This document shows positions 32,600-40,316 of a stretch of 64,000 bases of DNA, piece after piece (the stretch's first letter is position 1; each line of letters opens with the position of its first letter). The notes beneath the pieces are model-generated. The model did not search any database. It was not told the DNA's origin and saw nothing but the letters and a program-made list of their open reading frames with translations. The stretch comes from Terriglobia bacterium (GTDB taxonomy: Bacteria > Acidobacteriota > Terriglobia > Terriglobales > Acidobacteriaceae): NCBI GenBank assembly GCA_020073385.1, contig JAIQFH010000003.1, positions 220,217-284,216 of the forward strand, read 5' to 3'. Made by a program: the position numbers and the translations under genes.

Positions 32600-32947
32600 C
32601 GAAACTCCTTACAGGTGAAAGTTGTAACGAGGGGAGCCATTCCTCCGGCAGGGAAAACTCTGAGGCCCGAACCCGACCCACGTTACAGACCATTATAGCG
32701 TGTGGAGCGGATACTCTTGTCCGCCGCCCTTGAGGGCGGACCATCAGACGCCGTCGCCTAAGAGGGGTTTGAGCAGAACGGGTTTTGGGTAGCGCACAGC
32801 TTCACACGATGCGGAAAAACTCCTGAGTGCCGGTGGTACCGTGGAAGAGCGGCGCTTTAGCGCCGCGTCTAGGTCCGCAATGGACGCGGGCTTTAGCCCC
32901 TGAGGGAGCGACAAAAAGCTCCTTTCCGTCCGTTAGGAGTCAACTCC
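32600..32947. other. Gap upstream of ilvE, mostly repeat
   Basis: The first 100 bases should contain the ilvE promoter; no clear boxes are seen. The rest is the palindromic repeat at 32786-32905. No coding sequence is recognised. Confidence 0.5.
32786..32905. repeat. Long copy of the GGCGCTTTAGCGCC repeat
   Basis: A lead segment (GGGTAGCGCACAGCTTCA ... CTCCTGAGTGCCGG) is followed by GAGCGGCGCTTTAGCGCCGC and GCGGGCTTTAGCCCCTGAGG. It aligns over about 130 bases with 56466-56590. Confidence 0.85.
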
Positions 32948-34732
32948 TCAGTGGGTGCCAGACGGAGTGGCTGGATTCAGCGCAGCCTGCACCGTCGCGG
33001 CAGGGAGTTCGTCGCCGCGGAAGTAACGCAGCTCTTTGGCCCCGTCCTTATGGTTCGCCGATTTCATTTCCGGCATCGCCGTGAAGGGCTTCGAATAATC
33101 GTTGGCCGCGTTCCAGAACAAGAATCCGATGCCGCCTTTTTCCTTGGCTGTCTCCACCTGAATCTTTATGTATTCCGGCGAATACGTTTTTGTGCGCCAG
33201 TGGAAGGCCTGCAGCCAGGGGCGGATGACGACGCCGCTGCCCTTGGTGATGAGTTCGAAGCGGTCCATGGATTCGCCGATGAAGTGGGCGGGTTCGTCGC
33301 CAGGGTGCGCAATGTTGTCCATGCCGAAGAAGTGAGATGGATAAATCATGGGGCTGAGGACGTCACAGTAGCGAGCCATTTGGACGATGTCTTGTCCGGT
33401 GTGCGAGAGGTCAATCGGGCGTTGCCATGCCATCACGCCGAAGACGTCGAGCGAAAGCAGCACGCCTGTGGGATGGAGTTCGGAGTACGCCTTCTTGAGG
33501 AATCCGGCGATCACGTCGGAGCGCTGAGGGCCGTGAGGGACGTGGCAGGCCGCGTTGGTGCCGCCCTTACGGGACTTGGCCGGATTCTTCGCAACTGCCG
33601 CTGCATGCTTTTGCCCTTTGCCATCTTTGGCGGGCACAGTACTGGTTTCGCTGGATGCAGCATTTGTGGTGCTGGCGGATTTTGTGTCGGCAGTTGGAGC
33701 GGTTCCGCCTTGCTTCGCATCGGCGGGACGGCCGAGGCGGCCATCGCCACATGTTCCGCTGTCGCTGCCAGCGTCAGCTTGCGCCGCTTCGGGCTGGTCT
33801 TTTTGGAAGACGAATGCTGCATCTTTCTGGTCGCCTTCGGCGGGGAAGCGGACGTAGTCGAACTGGATTTCATCAACGCCCAGCTGGGCTACGTGCTTGG
33901 CGAGGGCGATGTTGTAGTCCTGAACCTGGGGATTGGAAGGATCGGTCCATACCAGCTTGCCGTTTTCACGCCACGCCGTTTTGTTCTTGCGCGACTGGAC
34001 GGCGAGTTCGGGATGATTCACCACCAGGCGCTCGTCGCGGAAAATGGCGATACGGGCGATGGCGTGCATGTTCTGCTGGTGCAGAAAATGGACGAGCTTG
34101 GGAACGTCGTGAACGTAGACGTTGTGCTGACCGAGCAGCGGATGATCGTACGCGATGGTTACGCTGCCGTCGGAGTCTTTGATATCGAAGACGACTGCGT
34201 TGCCGCCGACTTCGCGCCAATGCTTGATGACGCGGATCCCGTGCTCGCTGCCGGCCATGAATCCGGTGAGGTAAATGGCGCGGACTTCAAAGTCTTTGGC
34301 GATAGGAATCGTTTTTTCATTGATCGGCGCGGCGAGGATGCCAGGTATGATGACGTTTTCGTTCGCCTTAAGAATATTGCTCGAGTCGGACTTATGGTTG
34401 ACGGCGCGAATGGCGTCGGCCAGCTCCGACGACGTCAGGTAAGAAGTCTTGCTGACATAGCGCCGGGCGATGGTGGGGATCGCTTCTCCACGCTTCGCCG
34501 TATAGATTTCGGTGCCGGGCGCGGCAACAGGCTTGGGGTCGGGAATTGACGGCTTGGCGGTCGTTACGCTGGCCGTCTTTAGTTTGCCCGCGTACTGCTT
34601 GGCTACGGCCGCCTGCGGAGTTTGGGCTTCGGCGACAAAGTCGTTAGCGGAATGTGGTCCGAGGCGCCAAGCGGCAGCGCCGAAAAGAAGACAGGAAATC
34701 CCCGTGACAACGCGAACAGACGAAAGGCGCAA
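32948..34732 (-). CDS. Putative glycoside hydrolase (DUF4015/GH13-like) with insertion
   Basis: This 594-residue exported protein starts at a TTG supported by GGAGG seven bases upstream. After a signal peptide comes a LysM-like region (YTAKRGEAIPTIARRYV ... NENVIIPG, residues ~78-130), which may bind peptidoglycan. The DUF4015 glycosyl-hydrolase-like barrel follows (RAIYLTGFMAG; GGNAVVFDIKDSDGSV; VDEIQFDYVRFPAEG; LSLDVFGVMAWQRP; SPMIYPSHF; IRPWLQAFHW). About 100 low-complexity residues interrupt the barrel after FDYVRFPAEG, including TCGDGRLGRPADAKQGG encoded by an interspersed palindrome at 33719-33755. The insertion follows an active-site strand and may form a surface loop. The substrate is unknown. 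Confidence 0.85.
   Translation of the reverse strand: MRLSSVRVVTGISCLLFGAAAWRLGPHSANDFVAEAQTPQAAVAKQYAGKLKTASVTTAKPSIPDPKPVAAPGTEIYTAKRGEAIPTIARRYVSKTSYLTSSELADAIRAVNHKSDSSNILKANENVIIPGILAAPINEKTIPIAKDFEVRAIYLTGFMAGSEHGIRVIKHWREVGGNAVVFDIKDSDGSVTIAYDHPLLGQHNVYVHDVPKLVHFLHQQNMHAIARIAIFRDERLVVNHPELAVQSRKNKTAWRENGKLVWTDPSNPQVQDYNIALAKHVAQLGVDEIQFDYVRFPAEGDQKDAAFVFQKDQPEAAQADAGSDSGTCGDGRLGRPADAKQGGTAPTADTKSASTTNAASSETSTVPAKDGKGQKHAAAVAKNPAKSRKGGTNAACHVPHGPQRSDVIAGFLKKAYSELHPTGVLLSLDVFGVMAWQRPIDLSHTGQDIVQMARYCDVLSPMIYPSHFFGMDNIAHPGDEPAHFIGESMDRFELITKGSGVVIRPWLQAFHWRTKTYSPEYIKIQVETAKEKGGIGFLFWNAANDYSKPFTAMPEMKSANHKDGAKELRYFRGDELPAATVQAALNPATPSGTH
33719..33755. repeat. GGGACGGCCG palindrome inside the DUF4015 gene
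   Basis: GGCGGGACGGCCGAGG with CGGCCATCGCCACATG repeats the alaS-internal element in frame, within a low-complexity stretch. Confidence 0.7.
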
Positions 34733-35216
34733 GCGATTCCTCCCCGTTACAAATCGATAGTAGAGTCGGTGAACGGTTGCCGCTAGTTACGGGTGGAGTA
34801 ACACGGTCGGGCGTGGGAATTCGTTACCTGTTTAGCGTCGATGGGCAGGCGAAAAGCGATTCTTGGCCACAATTGTTTCCGCGCTTGGGTCTGTTCACTG
34901 CCGGTACATGTTCCTTCCGTGATGGTGCAAAGTATTTACCTTATGTTCTCAGACGCGAGCCGGCCGGTTTCGCCGAACTTCCTGCAAGACGCTCTAACTC
35001 TATATTCACAAAAGACTTACGCTTAGGCCCGGTTTTGCTGCAGGCATGGCTAGACGTTTGCTTATTTCAAGGTAGCCGGATGCGCCACAATTTCTGGGGA
35101 AATGGGGAACCCAGGATACGGGCCGGGGGCTAGGCCTAAAAAGTCCGGAAAGACATCTAATAGAAGAGCCTAAACGGCCGAAAGGGAATGCCCGGGCAGC
35201 ACGGGGCAACGATCTT
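34733..35216. other. Divergent gap, nothing recognised
   Basis: This 484-base gap lies between the hydrolase and the AAA+ gene, which point away from each other, so both promoters must be here. The one longer forward frame (34777-35133) has no family signature or good start and I do not call it. Confidence 0.5.
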
Positions 35217-36386
35217 ATGAGAACGAACCTCGCAACAGTGCTCGATCCGAACCGTCGCAGCAACGATGCTGGAGAGTTTGACGCAGCCCTTCGCCGCCGG
35301 ATTGTCGGTCAGGATCAGGCGGTCGAGAAGGTCGTAGAGATCTATCAGATGTTCCTGGCCGGGTTGAATGCGCCGGGACGTCCGGTGGGGAATCTGCTGT
35401 TCCTGGGACCGACCGGATCGGGCAAGACCCGCGTCGTCGAGGCAATGGCCGAAGCGCTGTTTGGAGATTCCCGGGCCTGCATCAAGATCGATTGCGCCGA
35501 GTTCCAGCACTCGCACGAGATCGCGAAGCTGATCGGATCGCCTCCGGGATATTTGGGACACCGCGAGACCCATCCGCTGCTCACGCAGGAAGCGTTGAAC
35601 CAGTGGTTCACCGAGAAACTGAAGCTCTCCATCTTGTTGTTTGACGAGATCGAGAAGGCGTCGGACTCGCTGTGGCAACTGCTCCTGGGAATTCTCGACA
35701 AGGCGACCTTGACGCTCGGCGATAACCGTCGCGTGGATCTGTCGCAATGCATCATCATTATGACCTCGAACCTTGGAGCCGGCGAGATGATGAACCTCGT
35801 CGATGGAGGCTTCGGATTTGCCCCGAAGGTAGTCCAGGTCGATGAGTCGTTCGATGACAAGATTCAGCGCACCGCGGTCGAAGCGGCGCGGCGCAAGTTC
35901 ACGCCGGAGTTCATGAACCGCATCGACAAGACCGTGGTCTTCAAGACTTTGCGCGATGAGCACCTGGCGCAGATCCTGGACATCGAATTGGGCATGGTGC
36001 AGCAGCGCGTGCTGATGGCGGCGGGCACGAACCAGTTCGTGTTCAATTGCACCGAGCCGGTGAAGGAGTATTTGCTGAAGGAAGGAACCGATCCGCGGTA
36101 TGGGGCGCGTCATCTGAAGCGCGCAATCGAACGGAACCTGGTGTTCCCATTAGCGAATCTGGTCGCGACAGGGCAGGTGAAGCTCGGAGATTTTGTCCGC
36201 GTCGACATGGCTTCGGAGAACAAGATGATCTTTGTGAAGGAAGCCGAGAATGCGATGGCTCCGGTGCTGCTCGAGCGGTACGGAGCGGCGTCGGCGAATC
36301 AGCCGTCGGCGCGCGGGGCACGCGCGGCGGTGAACAACCGCAGGGATTTCGGAGCTCCGTCTCCGGGGGTGGCGGAGAGCAAGTAG
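35217..36386 (+). CDS. Single-domain Clp-type AAA+ ATPase (ClpB/ClpC D2-like)
   Basis: This 389-residue ATPase resembles only the second AAA+ module of ClpB/ClpC. It shows RIVGQDQAVEKVVEIYQ, Walker A FLGPTGSGKTR, a pore-loop region GSPPGYLGHRE, Walker B ILLFDEIEKA, sensor 1 IIMTSNLGAG, the Arg finger in FTPEFMNRID and sensor 2 YGARHLKRAIER. The N-domain, first ATPase module and middle domain of ClpB are absent. A disordered Ala/Arg-rich tail ends the protein. It should form a hexamer that threads or remodels protein substrates. No IGF/LGF-type loop for binding ClpP is obvious, so disaggregation or remodelling without ClpP seems more likely. A good terminator follows. The gene is monocistronic. 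Confidence 0.85.
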   Translation: MRTNLATVLDPNRRSNDAGEFDAALRRRIVGQDQAVEKVVEIYQMFLAGLNAPGRPVGNLLFLGPTGSGKTRVVEAMAEALFGDSRACIKIDCAEFQHSHEIAKLIGSPPGYLGHRETHPLLTQEALNQWFTEKLKLSILLFDEIEKASDSLWQLLLGILDKATLTLGDNRRVDLSQCIIIMTSNLGAGEMMNLVDGGFGFAPKVVQVDESFDDKIQRTAVEAARRKFTPEFMNRIDKTVVFKTLRDEHLAQILDIELGMVQQRVLMAAGTNQFVFNCTEPVKEYLLKEGTDPRYGARHLKRAIERNLVFPLANLVATGQVKLGDFVRVDMASENKMIFVKEAENAMAPVLLERYGAASANQPSARGARAAVNNRRDFGAPSPGVAESK

Positions 36387-36442
36387 TTCTGAACCAACAA
36401 GTTTTGTCTTCTCGCTAGACCGCATCTCGCGAGACGTTCTCA

Positions 36443-36475
36443 ATGGCGCCGGGTTTTCCGGCGCCTATTTTTTTC
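36443..36475 (+). terminator. Terminator of the Clp-like AAA+ gene
   Basis: GGCGCCGG-GTTTT-CCGGCGCC forms an eight-pair stem, followed by TATTTTTTT. It reaches the stop codon of the convergent zinc-ribbon gene. Confidence 0.85.
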
Positions 36476-36806
36476 GCTCGGATTCCTTGCTGGACTCCTT
36501 TCTAGTGCTCTCCATAAGGGCCGAGATTAGGGCCCATGCCAGCCACATCAAGGGCGAATCCAAAATGCTCAGGCGGTGGTAACGGAACAGTCGAATGTGA
36601 AGAAAGGAGTGTCCCCATAGGAACAGCAAAACGAGCACGAAGACGTACAAGACGTCGCGAGTCAGCCGGGGCCATTGCCGCCAGAACTGGCGACGTTGCC
36701 ACCATGACTTCGGGTGAGCGACCTGTTCATAACCTGCTTCGAAGCACTCTTGGCACAGTGTTTCAAAGCCGGGGAGTTCTCGGCCGCAATAGGGGCAACG
36801 AGACAT
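36465..36806 (-). CDS. Zinc-ribbon membrane protein of unknown function
   Basis: The 113-residue protein starts at the ATG at 36806 with a zinc ribbon, MSRCPYCGRELPGFETLCQE, whose pairs CPYC and CQEC lie at residues 4-7 and 18-21. A basic Trp-rich linker (SWWQRRQFWRQWPRL) and a membrane helix (VLYVFVLVLLFLWGHSF) follow. A second hydrophobic segment (SPLMWLAWALISALM) precedes a charged tail (STRKESSKESERKK). It is a common design for small bacterial membrane proteins of unknown role. It lies just downstream of the ankyrin gene's stop region and convergent with the AAA+ gene. Confidence 0.7.
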   Translation of the reverse strand: MSRCPYCGRELPGFETLCQECFEAGYEQVAHPKSWWQRRQFWRQWPRLTRDVLYVFVLVLLFLWGHSFLHIRLFRYHRLSILDSPLMWLAWALISALMESTRKESSKESERKK

Positions 36807-36882
36807 ATTTCGGAACCCTGCGGGAATTAGATCACTCGATCGGGAGATCTGCCGCTTACGGCCGTAACTCAACTAAGAGTTG

Positions 36883-38526
36883 TCAGTGCGAACGCTTTAC
36901 TGCCAATGACAGCATGGCGATCGCGCCAAGGTTGTTAGACTGATCGGCGAGATCGAGAGCGGACTTGCCTTCGTTATCACGAACGTTCGGGTCGGCTCCG
37001 TTTTCAAGGAGCAGAGGGATCGCGTCAGAGCGGCGTCCGGCTGCCGCGTGCATCAGAGCCGTTCGTCCTTTCAAGTCTTTCCGATTCACATCTGCATGGT
37101 GCTCGATCAGTATCTTCACGGTTTCCTTGACGCCATAGCCAGACGCCTTCATCAGGGCGGTTTCGCCCTCGCGGTCTGTGGCATTCGTGTCGGCTCCAGC
37201 CTCAAGGAGAATCGTTGTGGTCGTGGGATCGAAGAATCCGGTACTCACAAGCAGAGGCATGCCGCGATGGTCTGGAGCATCGACCTTCGCTCCGGATTGG
37301 AGGAGCAGTTTCATCATCTCGAAATGTTTGGCGAAGGCGGCGTCGGCCAAGGGGCTCCAAAGCGCGGTTAGCGCCGGGTTCACCGGAGCTCCGGCGTTGA
37401 TGAGGAGTTGCGCGATCTCTTTATTGTCAGAGCGAATCGCGATGCGTAGCGCTTCCGATTCGCCGCCGTTCTTGCTGTCGATGCCGCTAGCAGCCAGGAA
37501 TTCGCGGACCTTTTCGACGCACCCGCGCTGGGCGGCGCGATTCAGGGAGTCGGCCTGGGCGCAAAGTTCGGCCCGAGTCGGTGGCGTATAGTGCTGTTGG
37601 GTATTGCCGGCTTTCGCATCGATAGGGACGTCGGGGCGTGGCGCGAGTTCAAAGTCGCGAATGCTCTCGACAATCAACTCCGCGGCCGCGCCGTCCAGGT
37701 GACCGTAGCCGAATGCACGATAGGTGCCATTACCGACGCAGGTGACGTGATAGTCGGCGTGTAATCGTAGGGTTCCCACAAAAGTGACCGTCTTGATGAC
37801 ATCGGGCATACCTTTCAAATTCTCACCTTTGCTGACCGCGGGCCATTTTGCCTGGTAGAGATCCGCGGTCTCCTTCGAGTGATAAGCCGGAACGCCAAGG
37901 CTAATCACGACGGGCCAGCGATATCCGTCGGTGACGAATGCTCCCTGGCAGTTGCCGCGGATCCACCATCCTTCCATGGTGCTGACGAACTCGCCTCGGA
38001 CCGCGACCCGCTTCCCCTTCCAGTTGGACAGATTCTGAAAAAGGGCACAGATCGGGATTACTTCCAACGAAGTGGCGTTGGGCAGAGCTTCGACCTTGAG
38101 ATTCTCGAAGGAATCGAAATCCAACTCGGCAGGTATGTCGCCAGTGGTAGCCAGGCGGAGACGGCCCGAGAAAGTGGCGGACGCCATTACAGCCTTGCCT
38201 TGGCTGCGGAGATGGTCGGCCTCTGCGGCGGCATGCTGGATTTGCCGAAGCTGCACGGGGTTAACAGCAGCAGAAGGATGGAGCCAGAGAGCGGTGGGCC
38301 AGGCCCGCTGACTACCGCTCAACGCGGACGTGTAGTGATTATCGCAATCGGCGGCGCCGAGGATGGTGACGTCTTTGGAAATGATTAGGTCACCAGTGAC
38401 AAGGAGTTGTTGCCCGTCGGAGATCTCCAGATGAGAAAAGAGATCGCAAACCGATTCCTGAGCGCGGACGTTCGGGGTGAGAATCATTCCGGCCGTGGCT
38501 ACGAGGAACGCGAGCGTTCGCTTCAT
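36883..38526 (-). CDS. Exported protein: duplicated Cys-containing domain plus ankyrin repeats
   Basis: This 547-residue protein starts at the ATG at 38526, which has GAGG upstream and gives a signal peptide (LAFLVATAGMILTPNVRAQ). Residues ~25-145 and ~158-295 are two copies of one domain. Copy 1 runs from SVCDLFSHLEISDGQQLLVTG to ADCDN, ALWLHP and FSGRLRL. Copy 2 runs from PICALFQNLSNWKGKRVAVRG to GNCQG, VISLGVP and FVGTLRL. Both have the (V/I)C.LF..L....G..V.V.G start and a later Cys, suggesting a beta-barrel with a disulfide. The last ~225 residues are about six ankyrin repeats (EALRIAIRSDNKEIAQLLIN; GETALMKASGYGVKETVKIL; GRTALMHAAAG). It is probably periplasmic. The function is unknown. 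Confidence 0.82.
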   Translation of the reverse strand: MKRTLAFLVATAGMILTPNVRAQESVCDLFSHLEISDGQQLLVTGDLIISKDVTILGAADCDNHYTSALSGSQRAWPTALWLHPSAAVNPVQLRQIQHAAAEADHLRSQGKAVMASATFSGRLRLATTGDIPAELDFDSFENLKVEALPNATSLEVIPICALFQNLSNWKGKRVAVRGEFVSTMEGWWIRGNCQGAFVTDGYRWPVVISLGVPAYHSKETADLYQAKWPAVSKGENLKGMPDVIKTVTFVGTLRLHADYHVTCVGNGTYRAFGYGHLDGAAAELIVESIRDFELAPRPDVPIDAKAGNTQQHYTPPTRAELCAQADSLNRAAQRGCVEKVREFLAASGIDSKNGGESEALRIAIRSDNKEIAQLLINAGAPVNPALTALWSPLADAAFAKHFEMMKLLLQSGAKVDAPDHRGMPLLVSTGFFDPTTTTILLEAGADTNATDREGETALMKASGYGVKETVKILIEHHADVNRKDLKGRTALMHAAAGRRSDAIPLLLENGADPNVRDNEGKSALDLADQSNNLGAIAMLSLAVKRSH

Positions 38527-38629
38527 CGGCACCTCGGCTGCAAGTTTAGCGCATCTCGAGAATCGCACTGGGTTAGGCGGTGGAGATGGCGCGATCCATC
38601 CGGCAGCGAATCGGATTATCATTGCGGGC

Positions 38630-40012
38630 ATGAGCTGCTACTCACCCTGCACGCGCATGTTTGCACTGCTATTGATCGTTTTCTTAAGCGTATCGCCTTG
38701 TTTGGAAGCTCGCGTGGAGCCGACCCGCGGGTTCGACATTTTTTCTCAGGACGAAGAGATACAACTAGGGAAGCAGAATGCCGCGGAAGTAATGAAGCAA
38801 CTGCCGGTGCTGCCGGATTCGGATCCCGTAACGCAATACGTGCAGAAACTGGGAGGGCGACTGGCGGCGCGCGCTCCGGGATATCAATGGCCCTACAACT
38901 TCCACGTGGTGAACGTGAAGGAGATTAACGCGTTCGCGCTGCCGGGCGGATCGATCTTCGTCAATCTGGGCACGGTTCAGGCGGCGGATAACGAAGCGCA
39001 ACTGGCGGGCGTGATGGCGCACGAGATTTCGCACGTAGTGCAGCGGCACGGGACAAGGGCGGCGTCGAAGCAAATGGGAGCGCAGCTTCCCCTTTCGATC
39101 CTGGGCGGACTGTTGGGAAACAGTACGCTAGCGAAAGCGGCGGAGATGGGGATTTCTTTTGGCGTCGGATCGTACTTCCTGAAAAATTCGCGGCAGGCGG
39201 AATCGGAAGCCGACCTGCTCGGTACCGACATTATGTATGACTCGGGGTACGAGCCTCAGCAGATGGCCGTGTTTTTCGAGGAGCTGGAAAAACAGATGGG
39301 GCCGGGATCAAATTCGATGATCAATCAGTTCATGAGCGATCATCCGAATCCGGGGAATCGCGCAGAGGCGGTGACGCGCGAGGTAAAGACTCTAATGGCG
39401 CGGACTTATCTGGCGGACAGCGCCGACTTCAAAGAAATCAAGACGCGGGTGGCGGGAATGAAGCCGCTGAGTTCGGCGGAAGTCGCGGCGATGCAAAAGC
39501 AGGGCGGGTCGTCCGGGAGTGATGTGACGCCCAGTGCGAATCTCAAGGTGTTCACACATAACGAGTATCAGATTTCGTATCCGGAGAACTGGCAGGTGTT
39601 TGGTGATCAGAGTTCGAGTGTCACCATCGCGCCGCGAAGCGGAGTGTCGCAGAACGCGGTGGCGTACGGAGTGATGATCGCGAACTATCAGCCGGAAGAA
39701 GCGGGGGAGAGCCTGGATGCGGCGACGCACGAACTGGTGGCGTCACTGCGGCAGTCCAACCCGGATTTGAAGCAGATTGGACGCGACGAGACAATCCGGA
39801 CGAAGAACGTAACCGGCAAATCGGCCGAGCTCATTGGGAGTTCACCGATCAAGGATGCGCAGGGCAAGGCGTTGCAAGAGAGGGACTGGCTAGTAGCGAT
39901 CGCCCGCCGGGATGGCACGGTGCTGTATCTCGTGTTTATTTCTCCCGACAAGGATTTCGCGTCGATGCGGCCGGCGTTTGAGGGGATGTTAAGGACGTTG
40001 CAGGTGAAGTGA
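38630..40012 (+). CDS. M48-family metalloprotease, exported
   Basis: This 460-residue zinc protease resembles the BepA/LoiP type. The ATG at 38630, or at 38657, is followed by a signal peptide (MFALLLIVFLSVSPCLEA). The catalytic domain has INAFALPGGSIFVNLGTV, the zinc site HEISHVVQRHG near residue 139 and the third ligand in RQAESEADLLG. About 160 residues follow the protease (from LKVFTHNEYQISYPENWQVF), a PsbP/MOG1-like domain. Periplasmic M48 proteases maintain outer-membrane protein assembly. The gene diverges from the ankyrin gene, with 103 bases between the starts. Confidence 0.9.
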   Translation: MSCYSPCTRMFALLLIVFLSVSPCLEARVEPTRGFDIFSQDEEIQLGKQNAAEVMKQLPVLPDSDPVTQYVQKLGGRLAARAPGYQWPYNFHVVNVKEINAFALPGGSIFVNLGTVQAADNEAQLAGVMAHEISHVVQRHGTRAASKQMGAQLPLSILGGLLGNSTLAKAAEMGISFGVGSYFLKNSRQAESEADLLGTDIMYDSGYEPQQMAVFFEELEKQMGPGSNSMINQFMSDHPNPGNRAEAVTREVKTLMARTYLADSADFKEIKTRVAGMKPLSSAEVAAMQKQGGSSGSDVTPSANLKVFTHNEYQISYPENWQVFGDQSSSVTIAPRSGVSQNAVAYGVMIANYQPEEAGESLDAATHELVASLRQSNPDLKQIGRDETIRTKNVTGKSAELIGSSPIKDAQGKALQERDWLVAIARRDGTVLYLVFISPDKDFASMRPAFEGMLRTLQVK

Positions 40013-40316
40013 GTTCTCTCTTAATTGATTTCCAACGCCACATGCGTTCATTGCCGCTGGTAGGGATGCTTCGGCTTTGTCGCGACCTTCGCTTCGCTGC
40101 GTTCGCGACTCCGCTCAGCATGGCAAATGATGGAATTAGAATGTCGGCCCGAGACCTAGCTCTGTCATGCTGAGCGGAGAACAACCGTCGGATACGACGG
40201 TTGTTCGTAGTCGAAGCATCCCTACCTTCGTCACTGTGCTTTCAGACTTCAGCCACGGGACCATCAGGACACAGGATTGTGATTGAGGCCGACGGGAAAT
40301 TGAGTTGACTGCGGTG
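40013..40316. other. Repeat-filled gap after the M48 gene
   Basis: The gap is almost filled by the inverted repeat pair at 40060-40226. The remainder has no recognisable gene or promoter. Confidence 0.5.
40060..40226. repeat. Inverted pair of 'HPERSEG'-type repeats
   Basis: TAGGGATGCTTCGG ... CCGCTCAGCATGGCA faces TGTCATGCTGAGCGGAG ... AGTCGAAGCATCCCTA, each arm about 65 bases with its own inner hairpin. It separates convergent genes. Confidence 0.85.

Noticed and set aside
34777..35133. A 118-codon forward frame in the divergent gap
   Set aside because: No ribosome-binding site, no family pattern and a composition rich in Arg and Cys; it is more likely promoter DNA.
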